From Verrucomicrobiales bacterium (GTDB lineage Bacteria > Verrucomicrobiota > Verrucomicrobiia > Limisphaerales > UBA11320): 13,653 nt of DNA. Below, in pieces: positions 13,130 to 13,653 of this stretch; position 1 is the first letter of the stretch, and every line of letters starts with the position of its first letter. The position numbers and the translations under genes were made by a program. The stretch lies in NCBI GenBank assembly GCA_003452185.1, contig DMJJ01000089.1:1-13653 (forward strand), read 5' to 3'. The notes under the pieces are model-generated. The model was not told the origin of the DNA. It made no database searches and was given only the letters and a program-made list of their open reading frames with translations.

Positions 13130-13597
13130 TCAGCGACTCACACCGGGGAAGGAGAGCTGTCGAAGGGCTTCGTACAGGACGAGGGCGACGCAATTCGAGA
13201 GGTTCAGGGAGCGGGCCGCCGGGTTCAGCATCGGGATGTGCACCCAACCCTCGCGATTCTCCTCCAGCAGAGAATTCGGAAGGCCCGCCGTCTCCCGCCC
13301 GAACACCAGGTAATCCCCCGCGTCGTACCGGACATCGGCATAGCATCGCGGCCCGCCGCACTCCACGAACCAGACCCGGGCCCCCTCCGGGAGGGAGGAC
13401 CGAAACTCCGACCAGTGGGACCAGCGCCTCCAGTCGACCTGCCTCCAGTAGTCCATCCCCGCGCGCTTGAGCTGCCGGTCATCGAGGGAGAACCCGAATG
13501 GCTCGATCAGGTGGAGCCGGCTCCCGGTCACCGCGCACAGGCGTGCGATGTTTCCCGTGTTCGGAGCGATCTCCGGCTCAAGGAGGACGACGTTCAT
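13130..13597 (-). CDS. trmL: tRNA (cytidine/uridine-34-2'-O)-methyltransferase TrmL
   Basis: This 155-residue SPOUT-class methyltransferase uses SAM to methylate the 2'-O of the wobble nucleotide in certain tRNA-Leu species (established for E. coli TrmL). The three knot motifs are visible: PNTGNIARLC (12-21), FGRETAGLP (99-107) and IPM with ARSLNLSN (121-135), as is the N-terminal VVLLEPEIAPNTG. The length is the usual ~155, so it is the compact TrmL form without an RNA-binding extension. The ATG at 13595-13597 is preceded by AAGGGGAGGA on the coding strand, a strong ribosome-binding site. Beyond it to the window end (13598-13653) nothing else can be assigned. Confidence 0.94.
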   Translation of the reverse strand: MNVVLLEPEIAPNTGNIARLCAVTGSRLHLIEPFGFSLDDRQLKRAGMDYWRQVDWRRWSHWSEFRSSLPEGARVWFVECGGPRCYADVRYDAGDYLVFGRETAGLPNSLLEENREGWVHIPMLNPAARSLNLSNCVALVLYEALRQLSFPGVSR

Positions 13598-13653
13598 TCC
13601 TCCCCTTCCCCGGCCGGCGGTGCGCCAGACCCCGATCGCGCCCCGCGCGGATA

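Overview
The window is a GC-rich stretch (roughly two thirds G+C by eye) of an ordinary-looking bacterial chromosome, densely packed with genes on both strands. I see no mobile element, CRISPR array, rRNA or tRNA. The best guess for the host is a Verrucomicrobiota-like or related environmental Gram-negative bacterium. This is inferred from gene content: an exosortase-type CAAX protease relative, a hopanoid-type epimerase, a fused membrane/spermidine-synthase-like protein, a PilC-type pilus protein and an IF-3 with a long C-terminal tail. No single marker proves it.

Layout, left to right. (1) 3-2497, plus strand: the 3' end of a secreted FG-GAP/VCBS-repeat protein, a YkgJ-type cysteine-cluster protein and a membrane-anchored spermidine-synthase-like protein, with gaps of 3 and 8 bases that suggest one operon. 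(2) 2518-4159, minus strand: an MtnA-type methylthioribose-1-phosphate isomerase and, upstream of it, a small TPR protein. (3) 4341-5351, plus strand: an HpnA-like NAD-dependent epimerase. A strong palindrome separates it from (4) 5436-7794, minus strand: class II fructose-bisphosphate aldolase and a PilC/GspF inner-membrane protein, with a clear intrinsic terminator between them. (5) 8129-10518, plus strand: a three-gene cassette of a 50-residue DUF5989/SxtK-like membrane peptide, a NodU/TobZ/SxtI-type carbamoyltransferase and an SxtJ-like three-helix membrane protein. (6) 10624-11313, minus strand: an EExxxR intramembrane protease of the type found with exosortase/PEP-CTERM systems. (7) 11477-12271, plus strand: infC (IF-3), with a TTG start, a structured leader that contains a terminator hairpin, and a low-complexity tail of about 80 residues. 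(8) 12334-13597, minus strand: a secreted protein of unknown function and TrmL tRNA methyltransferase.

The parts most worth attention are the carbamoyltransferase cassette and the infC leader. The cassette keeps the sxtI/J/K gene partnership of saxitoxin clusters, but no toxin-type enzymes are visible around it. The infC leader has a terminator between a plausible promoter and the start codon, two overlapping hairpins that exclude each other, and a rare start codon. The rest is housekeeping (translation, glycolysis, methionine salvage) mixed with envelope functions (pilus, hopanoid-type sugar chemistry, surface protein processing).
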